A stretch of DNA of 30,440 nt, taken from assembly GCA_003695285.1 (NCBI GenBank), contig RFIL01000041.1, forward strand, positions 1 through 30,440, written 5' to 3'. This stretch comes from Calditrichota bacterium (lineage in GTDB: Bacteria > Calditrichota > Calditrichia > RBG-13-44-9 > J075). Both the position numbers and the translations under genes were made by a program. The stretch's first letter is position 1; the number at the start of each line of letters is the position of its first letter. The notes below the pieces were generated by a model, which was not told the DNA's origin, searched no databases, and saw only the letters and a list, made by a program, of their open reading frames with translations. Below are positions 23,237-30,440 of this stretch, one piece after another.

Positions 23237-23664
23237 ACTCCTTCACGAATCTATCAACTACTCAAACCATGGATTAAAAAAATAATTTAATTGTCTGTAT
23301 ACGTTCCACCAAAGAAATAATATCTTTCCCCCATCTAAATTAGAGTCAGTAATCCCTAAGCATCTAAAAACCAGGTGTATGGTTCGAGAAAAAAATGGAA
23401 TTTATCAACTTTCTCCAAACATTTAGTTATATCTCTAACAGACTGTGATATTTTTTCAAAAAAAGCAACATGGTGCGACGATGTAATTAAGTTGTAAATA
23501 TTTGAAAACATTAGTAGATTTAGAAGGCAAGAATTTTTGTTAAACGCTGTTTATTGGATTGCTGAACTTTGAATTTGGATTTTTTTAGGGAACAAATTCA
23601 GCAATATCTTTCAGTACAATTTATGGGGCAGTGAACTGTTAAGGTGTAAGGAAAATTAACCAGT
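23237..23664. other. Divergent intergenic region (about 430 bp) between asd and tamB
   Basis: AT-rich and non-coding in all frames examined. It should carry the asd promoter on one strand and the tamB promoter and leader on the other. The only clear structure is the long dyad at 23558-23605, listed separately. Confidence 0.6.
23558..23605 (+). promoter_or_regulatory. 12-bp stem with one bulge upstream of tamB
   Basis: ATTGCTGAA (23558-23566), a bulged C, then TTT (23568-23570) pairs fully with AAATTCAGCAAT (23594-23605), enclosing a 23-base loop. The loop also holds GAATTT (23571-23576), which could compete for AAATTC (23594-23599). It lies about 60 bp before the tamB ATG. No T-run follows, so it is a candidate leader hairpin or operator rather than a terminator. 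Confidence 0.4.
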
Positions 23665-26600
23665 ATGGATCGAAAGCATAGCTGGTACTTTTATGTATTA
23701 ACGTATGCTATAGCATTGCTTTTGGTGGGGCATATCCTGTGGAAATATTCTCCTCTGAAAAATGAAATCGAAAGCTATGCTATAGAAAAATTAAGAGAAT
23801 ATACTGAAAGTTCTGTTCTCATTCAGGACTTTTCTATTGGTTTTCAAACTGTCACCCTCTCCGGTATCAGTCTTACCGACCGAAAAGCTACCAACAATAT
23901 TGAATTAGAAGAGCTTCGTATAGGCTTTAATCCTTTTAAATTCATCACAGAAAATTTTAATTTTCAGAAGGCTATCAGTTCAATCACTCTGTACCAACCC
24001 CGGGTGATTCATTATGTTTCAGAACCTTCTGAGAAAGACACGATAAGGATTACCCCTGAACTCATCTTGAAAAAAGTAATAAGCAATCTTCAAAGAGTTC
24101 ACAATATCAACCAAATCAGAATTGAAGATGGGGTCATTTATCGAGTCGATGACTCCAGCTGGAAAGATGACACCCAGTCTGATGAGATAGATGCTTCGAC
24201 ACCCTCCCGCAATGAATGGGAAATTGTGCTCTTTGAAGGATTGACGGGGGACATGAGGTATCTCCCCTCCCGAAATCTGATAACTCTCGATTTACAAGGC
24301 ACTCTGGGGAACACCGGAGAATCTGTTGTACAAATTCGGGGATATCTGGATTCCTATACTGATCAAATGAATATCTCATTGATTTTTGATGACTGCAAAC
24401 TGACTACTGACTGGCCTTTCTGGAAATTAGATCATATTCAACTGGAAAATGCCTATCTCGATGGAATAATCCATTTGACCAATCAGGATAGCACATTCAA
24501 CCACTTTAACTTAAGCGGAACTGTGGAAGCTCGGGACTTCCGGGCAAGTTTCTTTAATCAAAAAGCCAGCGCTGAGCACATTCGAATGCGCTTTCTCCAG
24601 GATACTCTGATAATTGACCCCTTTCCCTGTCAGATTGAAGATGGGCAGGGAACTTTTTATGGTTCCATACGGCTTTTCCCCTCCCCAATCGCTGACTGGT
24701 ATCTGGAAGCTGAAGATTATTCTGTCACTTTTCTGGAAAAGTCACATGACATCTTTGAATATGCAGACAGTGGGAAAGTAAAAGGTAAAGCTCACTTCTA
24801 TGGCCCCCTTCGTAAATTACAAATAGATGCTGACCTATTCTGCCCTCAACTCCAATATGCCGTTGTTCCTTTTCACTCAGTAGAAACCAATCTCCATTAT
24901 GATGTGGCATCAAAGTTACTCACCTTCAATCATCTCAGAGCTGATTTTTTCAATTTCAGGACTCAGGGGGAAGGAGAGGTGAATTTTTCGAACAATCAGA
25001 TGACCTTAAATCTGATCTCCGACATTTTTGTACCCCCCGGATACTTTACCTTATTAAACCGACTGAACGGCAGCACCATATTTTTAAGAACGCGATTCCA
25101 GGGTGATATTTCCACCAAGCTATTTGGTGGGAACTTTCGGTATTATGTAGAAGGCGAAGATACTCTTATCTCCCATGGAGGAGGCCCCTTTACCCTGGAT
25201 AATCAACTTTTTAAATTTAACATTCAATCTCAAAATTTTTCACCGGTTATGCTCTTTACCGGTGAAATCGAAGATGTATTTAGCAATCCTCGGTTAATGG
25301 TCTTTGATATCAAAAACTTTCCGGTTGAAACATTAACGCTCAACCCTCTTTTAGCCAGCTGGATTCATGGTCGTCCCGTGAATATATACTTCTCTGGCCC
25401 TTATTACTCGCTGGCCAGCAAGTTGAAAATTTTATCCCGAACTTCCTCCACACCTATTGTAACGGTTAGTGGTAATATCCGAGATATTTTTCTTGACACC
25501 CAACAGTTTCGGGGGAACTTCCTTCTTAACACAGCGCCCCAAAAACTCGATGGCACGTTTGAGATTGGTTATACCAGGCACGGTGTCAATATTCAGCTAA
25601 ACTCAAAAAAATTGTTCCAGGGCGAACTGTTTGTCGGTAACGCCCCCGATTCTCCTTTTAACGGCACCATCCATTTATACAACTTTTCTGTGGCTGACTA
25701 TCTGGCTAATAATCCTCGCTGGGCGCAAATCATTACTTCTGGAGAACTTCAGGGGGATATGCAGATCAGGGGAACGGTAAAGAATCCATCCATTCAGTTT
25801 GATTTAAAAGCCTCTGATTTCATTGTCAACAAGATTGGATATTATAATACCAGATTAGCGGGCAGTCTTGAAGATTATTCCCTGAATTTTAAGGACCTCT
25901 GGTTAACACTGAACGGGGTTCCGGTGATAAATGCTGACATGAAGTGGGATTTATTGAAAGATAGTTTATACCTCACCATCAAGGGGGAGGATATTGAGAG
26001 TAATTTTCTGTCCGAGACCCTCTTTCCCGGGAAAGAGATGATTCAGGGAAAATTTACCTATGCCATCGTTCTGAACGGCAACAGTTCGCACCCGGTGATG
26101 TATGGCGACATCCAGATTCGAGAAGGTAATGTGAAAGGTAATCCCTTTCAAAACATCATCATTACTTTCGAAGATTCTTTAACAGCTAATGGAGATTTCT
26201 GGACACTTAAAGATCATCTTTTCAAAATAAGAAAGTTTCTGTATATCAATAAAGACGAGTATACAATTGAGGGAAAAGGCATCATTGGTGTTGATAAGGA
26301 AGCCCCTCTTGATATCACATTGAATATACAAGGCAATGTTCTGGCAGAGCTTCCCAAGCTCAATCCCTATTTCCGAAATCCCCAATCCTATGGATTCATC
26401 AAAGCTCGGGTTACCGGAAGCAGAGCCGTACCGGTGTTAAAGCAACTAAAAATGCAGGTAGTGAATGGATATCTGGAGTTCGATGGCATTCTGCCCCCGT
26501 TAACCAACCTGCAGATGGAAGCTGAACTGGATGAATCCGGAACATTCATTCATATCAACACTATTGAAGGCTATTTACTGAACCACTGGGCAAGGATTTA

Positions 26601-27903
26601 CAATATTGAACACGTCGAAGTAGATGGAAGACCCCTCCAACCGTGGTATTTTGAAGATGTGGATATCAATCTGGGTATCCTGGTACTGGAAACCGACCCC
26701 CGCGGGATACCCTTATCCATTCCCGGATTAATGGAGGAGGGAGACATCGGTTATTTTGCAGCAGCCGGCTTACACCCCGATGAAAAATTTTATTTTGCCG
26801 GACCACCGAATCTTCCTTATGCCCGGGGAAAAGTGACGCTCTTTAACAGCCGGGTGACCTTCCCTTTTATAGGAATGTATGAAGATGGTGAATTTTCATA
26901 TGCTGAGGAAAATCAAGTTATCGACTTTCTGATGAATATGCGCTGGGATGTGATGGCTGTCCCGGGTAAAAACAATCGCTACTTCGTGAATATTCCGGCA
27001 TACGTCGGTGAAGTGTTCATGGATCTCAACATTGACAACTCTTCTCCGGGCCTCCACTTTACCGGAAGGCTGATTGATGACTCCTTTCGAACCGAAGGGA
27101 AAGTTGAATCTTCCCGGGGGTTGGTGGAATATCTGGATGTGAAATTCCGGGTAGAACGGTTTGGCGCCGAATTCAATCGATTTGAAATTTTTCCCGAGGT
27201 CTATGGAAAAGCCTATACTACAGTACGAGACACTACCAGTGACTTCCCGATAGATATTTATCTGGTCCTGTATGTTATTGATCCGGTTACCAAAAAGGAA
27301 GTAAATAAGGGACGCTGGGAAGACTTTCGCTTTAAACTGGTTTCTCAGAATCAGATGGTTGGGGAAACACAGGAACAGGTGCTGGCTTATCTTGGCTATA
27401 GTGTACAAAATTTACAGAATAAGGCAGAAGAGGTGGGGCTTACCATGACGGAAAACTATCTCATTCGACCCCTTTTCCGCCCCCTGGAACGTCAGCTGGA
27501 ACGGATGTTACGCCTGGATTATGTACGGTTAAGGTCTCGCTTTACAACGAACCTTTTCTACCTGAGCTTTCAGGATCGAGCAAAATTATTTAATCGATTG
27601 AATTATAACACTCCCAACATTGTCAACCTGAATCTTGATCCTGCCCTGCTCCTGCTACAGAGTTCTGAATTTACTATGGGCAAATACTTGCTCAGGAACG
27701 TTTACGTCGCATATTCGGGATTGCTCGTTTCCGGTTATGAAGAATCAAAGCTGGGGTTGAACCACTCGCTGATGCTGGAATTTCGACTCCTTTCTAACCT
27801 GCTACTGGAAACCCAATACGATAAATTCCAATTCAATCCATTCTATAATAGTTCCATCGATAATGATTTTCGAGTAAGATTGCGATATTCCGTTACCTTT
27901 TAG
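23665..27903 (+). CDS. tamB: TamB family translocation and assembly module protein
   Basis: 1412 residues. One N-terminal membrane anchor (about 8-27) is followed by a very long beta-rich, repetitive periplasmic region, and the C-terminal TamB (DUF490) domain covers about the last 350 residues (FRVERFGAEFNRFEIFPEVYGKA..., with VLAYLGYS and the late barrel-like strands ending in RLRYSVTF). AsmA-like TamB proteins span the periplasm as a beta-taco. They help insert outer-membrane proteins and are also thought to carry lipid between the membranes. The ATG has TAAGGA somewhat far upstream. It is followed on the same strand by bamA (211 bases), a pairing common outside Proteobacteria, where TamB works with BamA rather than TamA. 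Confidence 0.92.
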   Translation: MDRKHSWYFYVLTYAIALLLVGHILWKYSPLKNEIESYAIEKLREYTESSVLIQDFSIGFQTVTLSGISLTDRKATNNIELEELRIGFNPFKFITENFNFQKAISSITLYQPRVIHYVSEPSEKDTIRITPELILKKVISNLQRVHNINQIRIEDGVIYRVDDSSWKDDTQSDEIDASTPSRNEWEIVLFEGLTGDMRYLPSRNLITLDLQGTLGNTGESVVQIRGYLDSYTDQMNISLIFDDCKLTTDWPFWKLDHIQLENAYLDGIIHLTNQDSTFNHFNLSGTVEARDFRASFFNQKASAEHIRMRFLQDTLIIDPFPCQIEDGQGTFYGSIRLFPSPIADWYLEAEDYSVTFLEKSHDIFEYADSGKVKGKAHFYGPLRKLQIDADLFCPQLQYAVVPFHSVETNLHYDVASKLLTFNHLRADFFNFRTQGEGEVNFSNNQMTLNLISDIFVPPGYFTLLNRLNGSTIFLRTRFQGDISTKLFGGNFRYYVEGEDTLISHGGGPFTLDNQLFKFNIQSQNFSPVMLFTGEIEDVFSNPRLMVFDIKNFPVETLTLNPLLASWIHGRPVNIYFSGPYYSLASKLKILSRTSSTPIVTVSGNIRDIFLDTQQFRGNFLLNTAPQKLDGTFEIGYTRHGVNIQLNSKKLFQGELFVGNAPDSPFNGTIHLYNFSVADYLANNPRWAQIITSGELQGDMQIRGTVKNPSIQFDLKASDFIVNKIGYYNTRLAGSLEDYSLNFKDLWLTLNGVPVINADMKWDLLKDSLYLTIKGEDIESNFLSETLFPGKEMIQGKFTYAIVLNGNSSHPVMYGDIQIREGNVKGNPFQNIIITFEDSLTANGDFWTLKDHLFKIRKFLYINKDEYTIEGKGIIGVDKEAPLDITLNIQGNVLAELPKLNPYFRNPQSYGFIKARVTGSRAVPVLKQLKMQVVNGYLEFDGILPPLTNLQMEAELDESGTFIHINTIEGYLLNHWARIYNIEHVEVDGRPLQPWYFEDVDINLGILVLETDPRGIPLSIPGLMEEGDIGYFAAAGLHPDEKFYFAGPPNLPYARGKVTLFNSRVTFPFIGMYEDGEFSYAEENQVIDFLMNMRWDVMAVPGKNNRYFVNIPAYVGEVFMDLNIDNSSPGLHFTGRLIDDSFRTEGKVESSRGLVEYLDVKFRVERFGAEFNRFEIFPEVYGKAYTTVRDTTSDFPIDIYLVLYVIDPVTKKEVNKGRWEDFRFKLVSQNQMVGETQEQVLAYLGYSVQNLQNKAEEVGLTMTENYLIRPLFRPLERQLERMLRLDYVRLRSRFTTNLFYLSFQDRAKLFNRLNYNTPNIVNLNLDPALLLLQSSEFTMGKYLLRNVYVAYSGLLVSGYEESKLGLNHSLMLEFRLLSNLLLETQYDKFQFNPFYNSSIDNDFRVRLRYSVTF

Positions 27904-27914
27904 TGTTTCATCTC

Positions 27915-27939
27915 CCCACCTTATAGTGGGAATTTCCAC
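27915..27939 (+). other. Short alternative hairpins in the tamB-bamA gap
   Basis: CCCAC (27915-27919) can pair with GTGGG (27926-27930), and GTGG (27926-27929) can instead pair with CCAC (27936-27939). The stems are only 4-5 bp and there is no T-run. The remainder of the 211-base gap holds no other clear structure. Confidence 0.2.
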
Positions 27940-28114
27940 CAAAAAACAGGACTTCTTTTGTCATTGACCACTCTCGCCTAAAACTCATGGAAAAATCCAT
28001 CCTCCGGGAACTTTCCCTCAGAATATGCGAATAATGTATTTACTTTTTAATTTGCAAAAAAAACAATCATCTTTTAAGTTTTACAGTTTGGATATATTAA
28101 AAGGAATGGGGTTT

Positions 28115-30436
28115 ATGCTGGAAAAATTTTGGCGCGCAAAAATTGGTTTACTTCTATTAGTCACGATATTACTCGGTGGTCTTCAGCTATATGCTCAGGC
28201 ACCACGATTGAAGGTTGAAGATATCCGTGTTGAGGGAAATGTCAATGCAGACACATCTCTCATTATTTTAAACAGTGGTCTTTTCAGAGGTTCTTTTATC
28301 ACTTCGGATCATATTCAACGAGCAATTAAAAATCTCTGGGCTTTAGGGCTGTTCTCAGATATTCAAATCTTTGGGGAAGAAAAAACCCCCAATTCCCTCA
28401 ACCTGATCATCAAAGTCCAGGAATATCCCCGCCTGGAGAGCTGGACGGTAGAAGGGAATAAAAAGCTTAAAAAGAAGGATATTGAAAAGGAAATCGGCTT
28501 CTACAGTTCAATGGTCTATACCCCCTTTAAACAATATAAAGCCCGTCAAACTCTGCTTCGGAAATACAAAGATGAAGGTTATCTCCTGGCACAGGTGAAC
28601 ATTGATACCGTCATGCTTTCTCCCTATCGGGTTCAGGCTCGGATTACCATCAATGAAGGGAAAAAGGTTCAGGTAAAGAAAATCCGGGTGCTGGGGAGCA
28701 AATATTTAAGCGCCAAAGAATTGCGGAAGGCATTTAAGGAAATCAAAGAAAAGAAATGGTGGAGAGGAGCCGATTTCAACCGGCAGAAATACGAAAAAGA
28801 CCTTGATAATCTGCTCACCTATTGCCGTAAAAAAGGATTCCGTGATGCCGAAATTGTCAAAGATTCTATTTACTACAGTGAAGATAAGCGAGATCTGTTT
28901 ATCGATGTGTATATCAACGAAGGGCGGCGGTATTATTTTGGCGACATCACCTTCGAAGGAAATACTATCTTCACAGACGAACAACTTCGCCAGGAATTAC
29001 TCTTCACTAAAGGAGATATCTATAACCAGGAGAATTTGGACAAGAGTATTCGGGAAAATATCCAAAATCTTTATTATAACCAGGGGTATCTATTTGCCAC
29101 TATTCAACCACTGGAAATTCCCACCAGTGAAGATACGGTTAATTTAAATATTCGCATTAACGAAGGGCATGTAGTTCGAATTAAAGAAATCATCATCACC
29201 GGAAATACCAAAACCAACGAAAAGGTCATTCGACGAGAATTTAAGATTTATCCCGGAGACACCTTTAATCGAAGTAAACTGGAACGCAGTGTTCGGGATG
29301 TCTGGATTCTGAATTATTTTTCCAACGTTGTGCCGGACGTGAAACTTCTCCCGGATGATGATAAACATGTCAATCTGGAAGTGAAAGTGGAAGAACGTTC
29401 CACTGACACTGCCAACATGAGTGCTGGTTACAGTCAGCGGGATGGTTTAATCGGGAGTATTGGATTTTCTTTCAACAATTTTTCTCTACAGCACCCGTTT
29501 TCCGGGGGCGATGGCCAACGGTTAAGTTTTCAATGGGATTTTGGTCGCTTTTATCGAAATCTGTCATTGAGTTTCATTGAGCCCTGGGCATTTGGCTCTC
29601 CCACTCTACTTGGATTTTCATTATTTGATACCCGTTTTCGTGGTAATTTCCTCCCCTGGGATGGAAAAGAGCGCGGAGGTACCATTCAGGTGGGACGACG
29701 CTTCCGTTGGCCGGATAATTATTTTCGAGGAGACTGGATCTTCCGCATCTCAGAAAATGAAATCTTTAATATCCGAGATACGCAAAGAGACCAACGCTTT
29801 CTGTTCGCCAATCGCAATTCAACACAGGTGAGTATCACCCAAATTATTCGACGGGATAGTCGAGATAGACCGGAGTTTCCTACTCAGGGGACTGTATTCA
29901 ATCTTCGAACCAAATTTGCTGGTGGTCCCTTGCAGGGAAGCGAGGATTTCATCAAGAACGTCTTCACCATGGAATGGTATATCCCAATGAAATTCGGCTT
30001 TGTTCTCTTTTTACAGAATCATATGGGGGTTATTACCGGATTGGTCGATGATTTTTACATCAACCCCAGTGAACGATTTTTCATGGGCGGTTCCGGTTTA
30101 GGATTTTCCGAAACGTTACGTGGCTATGATGAGGGGCGTGTGGGTCCCATCCAGGGTGGATTATCCATGGCCCGCTTTACCGCTGAGTTTCGTTTTCCCA
30201 TTGCTCCCAATCCCACTATCTTTGGGTTAATCTTTATGGAAGGAGGGAATTCCTGGGAGAATTTTGCACAGACCAATCTTACCAACCTCAGACGTTCAGT
30301 CGGGGTTGGGGCAAGGCTCTTTATGCCTCTGTTGGGTATCATAGGGATTGACTTCGGATACGGATTCGACCATTTTGATGAATCCGGTAACAGAAAGGGG
30401 CAATGGAAAATTCATTTTAAATTCGGACAGTTTTAA
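28115..30436 (+). CDS. bamA: Outer membrane protein assembly factor BamA
   Basis: About 773 residues from the ATG at 28115, which has AAGGA nine bases upstream; the frame extends further but lacks a ribosome site and would bury the signal peptide. A signal peptide (cut around residue 27-29) is followed by five POTRA domains at about 32-104, 105-182, 183-271, 272-352 and 353-428. The 16-strand type barrel follows from about 432 to the end. The conserved loop 6 motif is LRGYDEG (about 668-674), and the last residue is Phe, the usual outer-membrane signal. Five POTRA domains argue for BamA rather than TamA. It folds and inserts beta-barrel proteins in the outer membrane. The stop is four bases before the window end. 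Confidence 0.95.
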   Translation: MLEKFWRAKIGLLLLVTILLGGLQLYAQAPRLKVEDIRVEGNVNADTSLIILNSGLFRGSFITSDHIQRAIKNLWALGLFSDIQIFGEEKTPNSLNLIIKVQEYPRLESWTVEGNKKLKKKDIEKEIGFYSSMVYTPFKQYKARQTLLRKYKDEGYLLAQVNIDTVMLSPYRVQARITINEGKKVQVKKIRVLGSKYLSAKELRKAFKEIKEKKWWRGADFNRQKYEKDLDNLLTYCRKKGFRDAEIVKDSIYYSEDKRDLFIDVYINEGRRYYFGDITFEGNTIFTDEQLRQELLFTKGDIYNQENLDKSIRENIQNLYYNQGYLFATIQPLEIPTSEDTVNLNIRINEGHVVRIKEIIITGNTKTNEKVIRREFKIYPGDTFNRSKLERSVRDVWILNYFSNVVPDVKLLPDDDKHVNLEVKVEERSTDTANMSAGYSQRDGLIGSIGFSFNNFSLQHPFSGGDGQRLSFQWDFGRFYRNLSLSFIEPWAFGSPTLLGFSLFDTRFRGNFLPWDGKERGGTIQVGRRFRWPDNYFRGDWIFRISENEIFNIRDTQRDQRFLFANRNSTQVSITQIIRRDSRDRPEFPTQGTVFNLRTKFAGGPLQGSEDFIKNVFTMEWYIPMKFGFVLFLQNHMGVITGLVDDFYINPSERFFMGGSGLGFSETLRGYDEGRVGPIQGGLSMARFTAEFRFPIAPNPTIFGLIFMEGGNSWENFAQTNLTNLRRSVGVGARLFMPLLGIIGIDFGYGFDHFDESGNRKGQWKIHFKFGQF

Positions 30437-30440
30437 CAGA

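Noticed and set aside
26896..27408. 170-codon frame opposite tamB
   Set aside because: Antisense shadow inside the conserved TamB C-terminal domain.
28115..30436. TamA as the identity of the last gene, because tamB precedes it
   Set aside because: Five POTRA units can be counted; TamA has three.
1..30440. CRISPR arrays, tRNA, rRNA and insertion sequences
   Set aside because: No spaced direct repeats, no tRNA/rRNA-like sequence and no transposase frame were seen on reading both strands; short or diverged RNAs could still be missed by eye.

Overview
The window looks like chromosomal sequence from a diderm (outer-membrane) bacterium of moderate GC, roughly 42-46% in the lines I counted. The outer-membrane evidence is a BamA homologue with five POTRA domains and a TamB homologue. 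A mevalonate pathway, a mitochondrial-type citrate synthase, FtsEX with an M23 peptidase carrying a DUF5683-like tail, and the TamB-BamA pair would suit the FCB/Calditrichota neighbourhood. That placement is inference only; there is no rRNA gene here.

Layout: (1) 1-3490, minus strand: the stress-linked trio prkA, a DUF444/YeaH gene and the start of a SpoVR gene. (2) 3491-4313: a long divergent spacer with several dyad symmetries. (3) 4314-9630, plus strand: citrate synthase homologue, phosphomevalonate kinase, a fused HMG-CoA reductase-mevalonate kinase, and type I isopentenyl diphosphate isomerase. (4) About 9634-10616: one GC-rich family 2 glycosyltransferase gene followed by an attC-like hairpin. 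It reads like a single integron gene cassette lodged just behind idi. (5) 10652-15922, minus strand, in transcription order: zinc ribbon protein, isocitrate dehydrogenase with a clear terminator, a methyltransferase, ftsE, ftsX, and an M23 peptidase. (6) 16345-23233, minus strand, in transcription order: asd, an esterase-like hydrolase, a large membrane-anchored protein of unknown function, a PilM-like protein, a PilN/PilO-like protein, rsmD and coaD. (7) 23665-30436, plus strand: tamB and bamA.

How the genes work together: the plus-strand block in (3) supplies the middle and last steps of isoprenoid precursor synthesis, but HMG-CoA synthase and diphosphomevalonate decarboxylase are not in the window. 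The FtsEX-M23 set is a cell-wall hydrolysis unit for division. TamB and BamA build the outer membrane. The PilM/PilN/PilO-like set looks like the inner-membrane alignment platform of a type IV pilus or type II secretion machine, but no pilin, ATPase or secretin gene is present beside it.

Most notable points: the lone cassette with an attC-like site; the HMGR-MVK fusion; a citrate synthase in which the residue equivalent to pig Arg401 is Gln while every other catalytic residue aligns without gaps; and the orphan pilus-platform-like module with a large uncharacterised partner.
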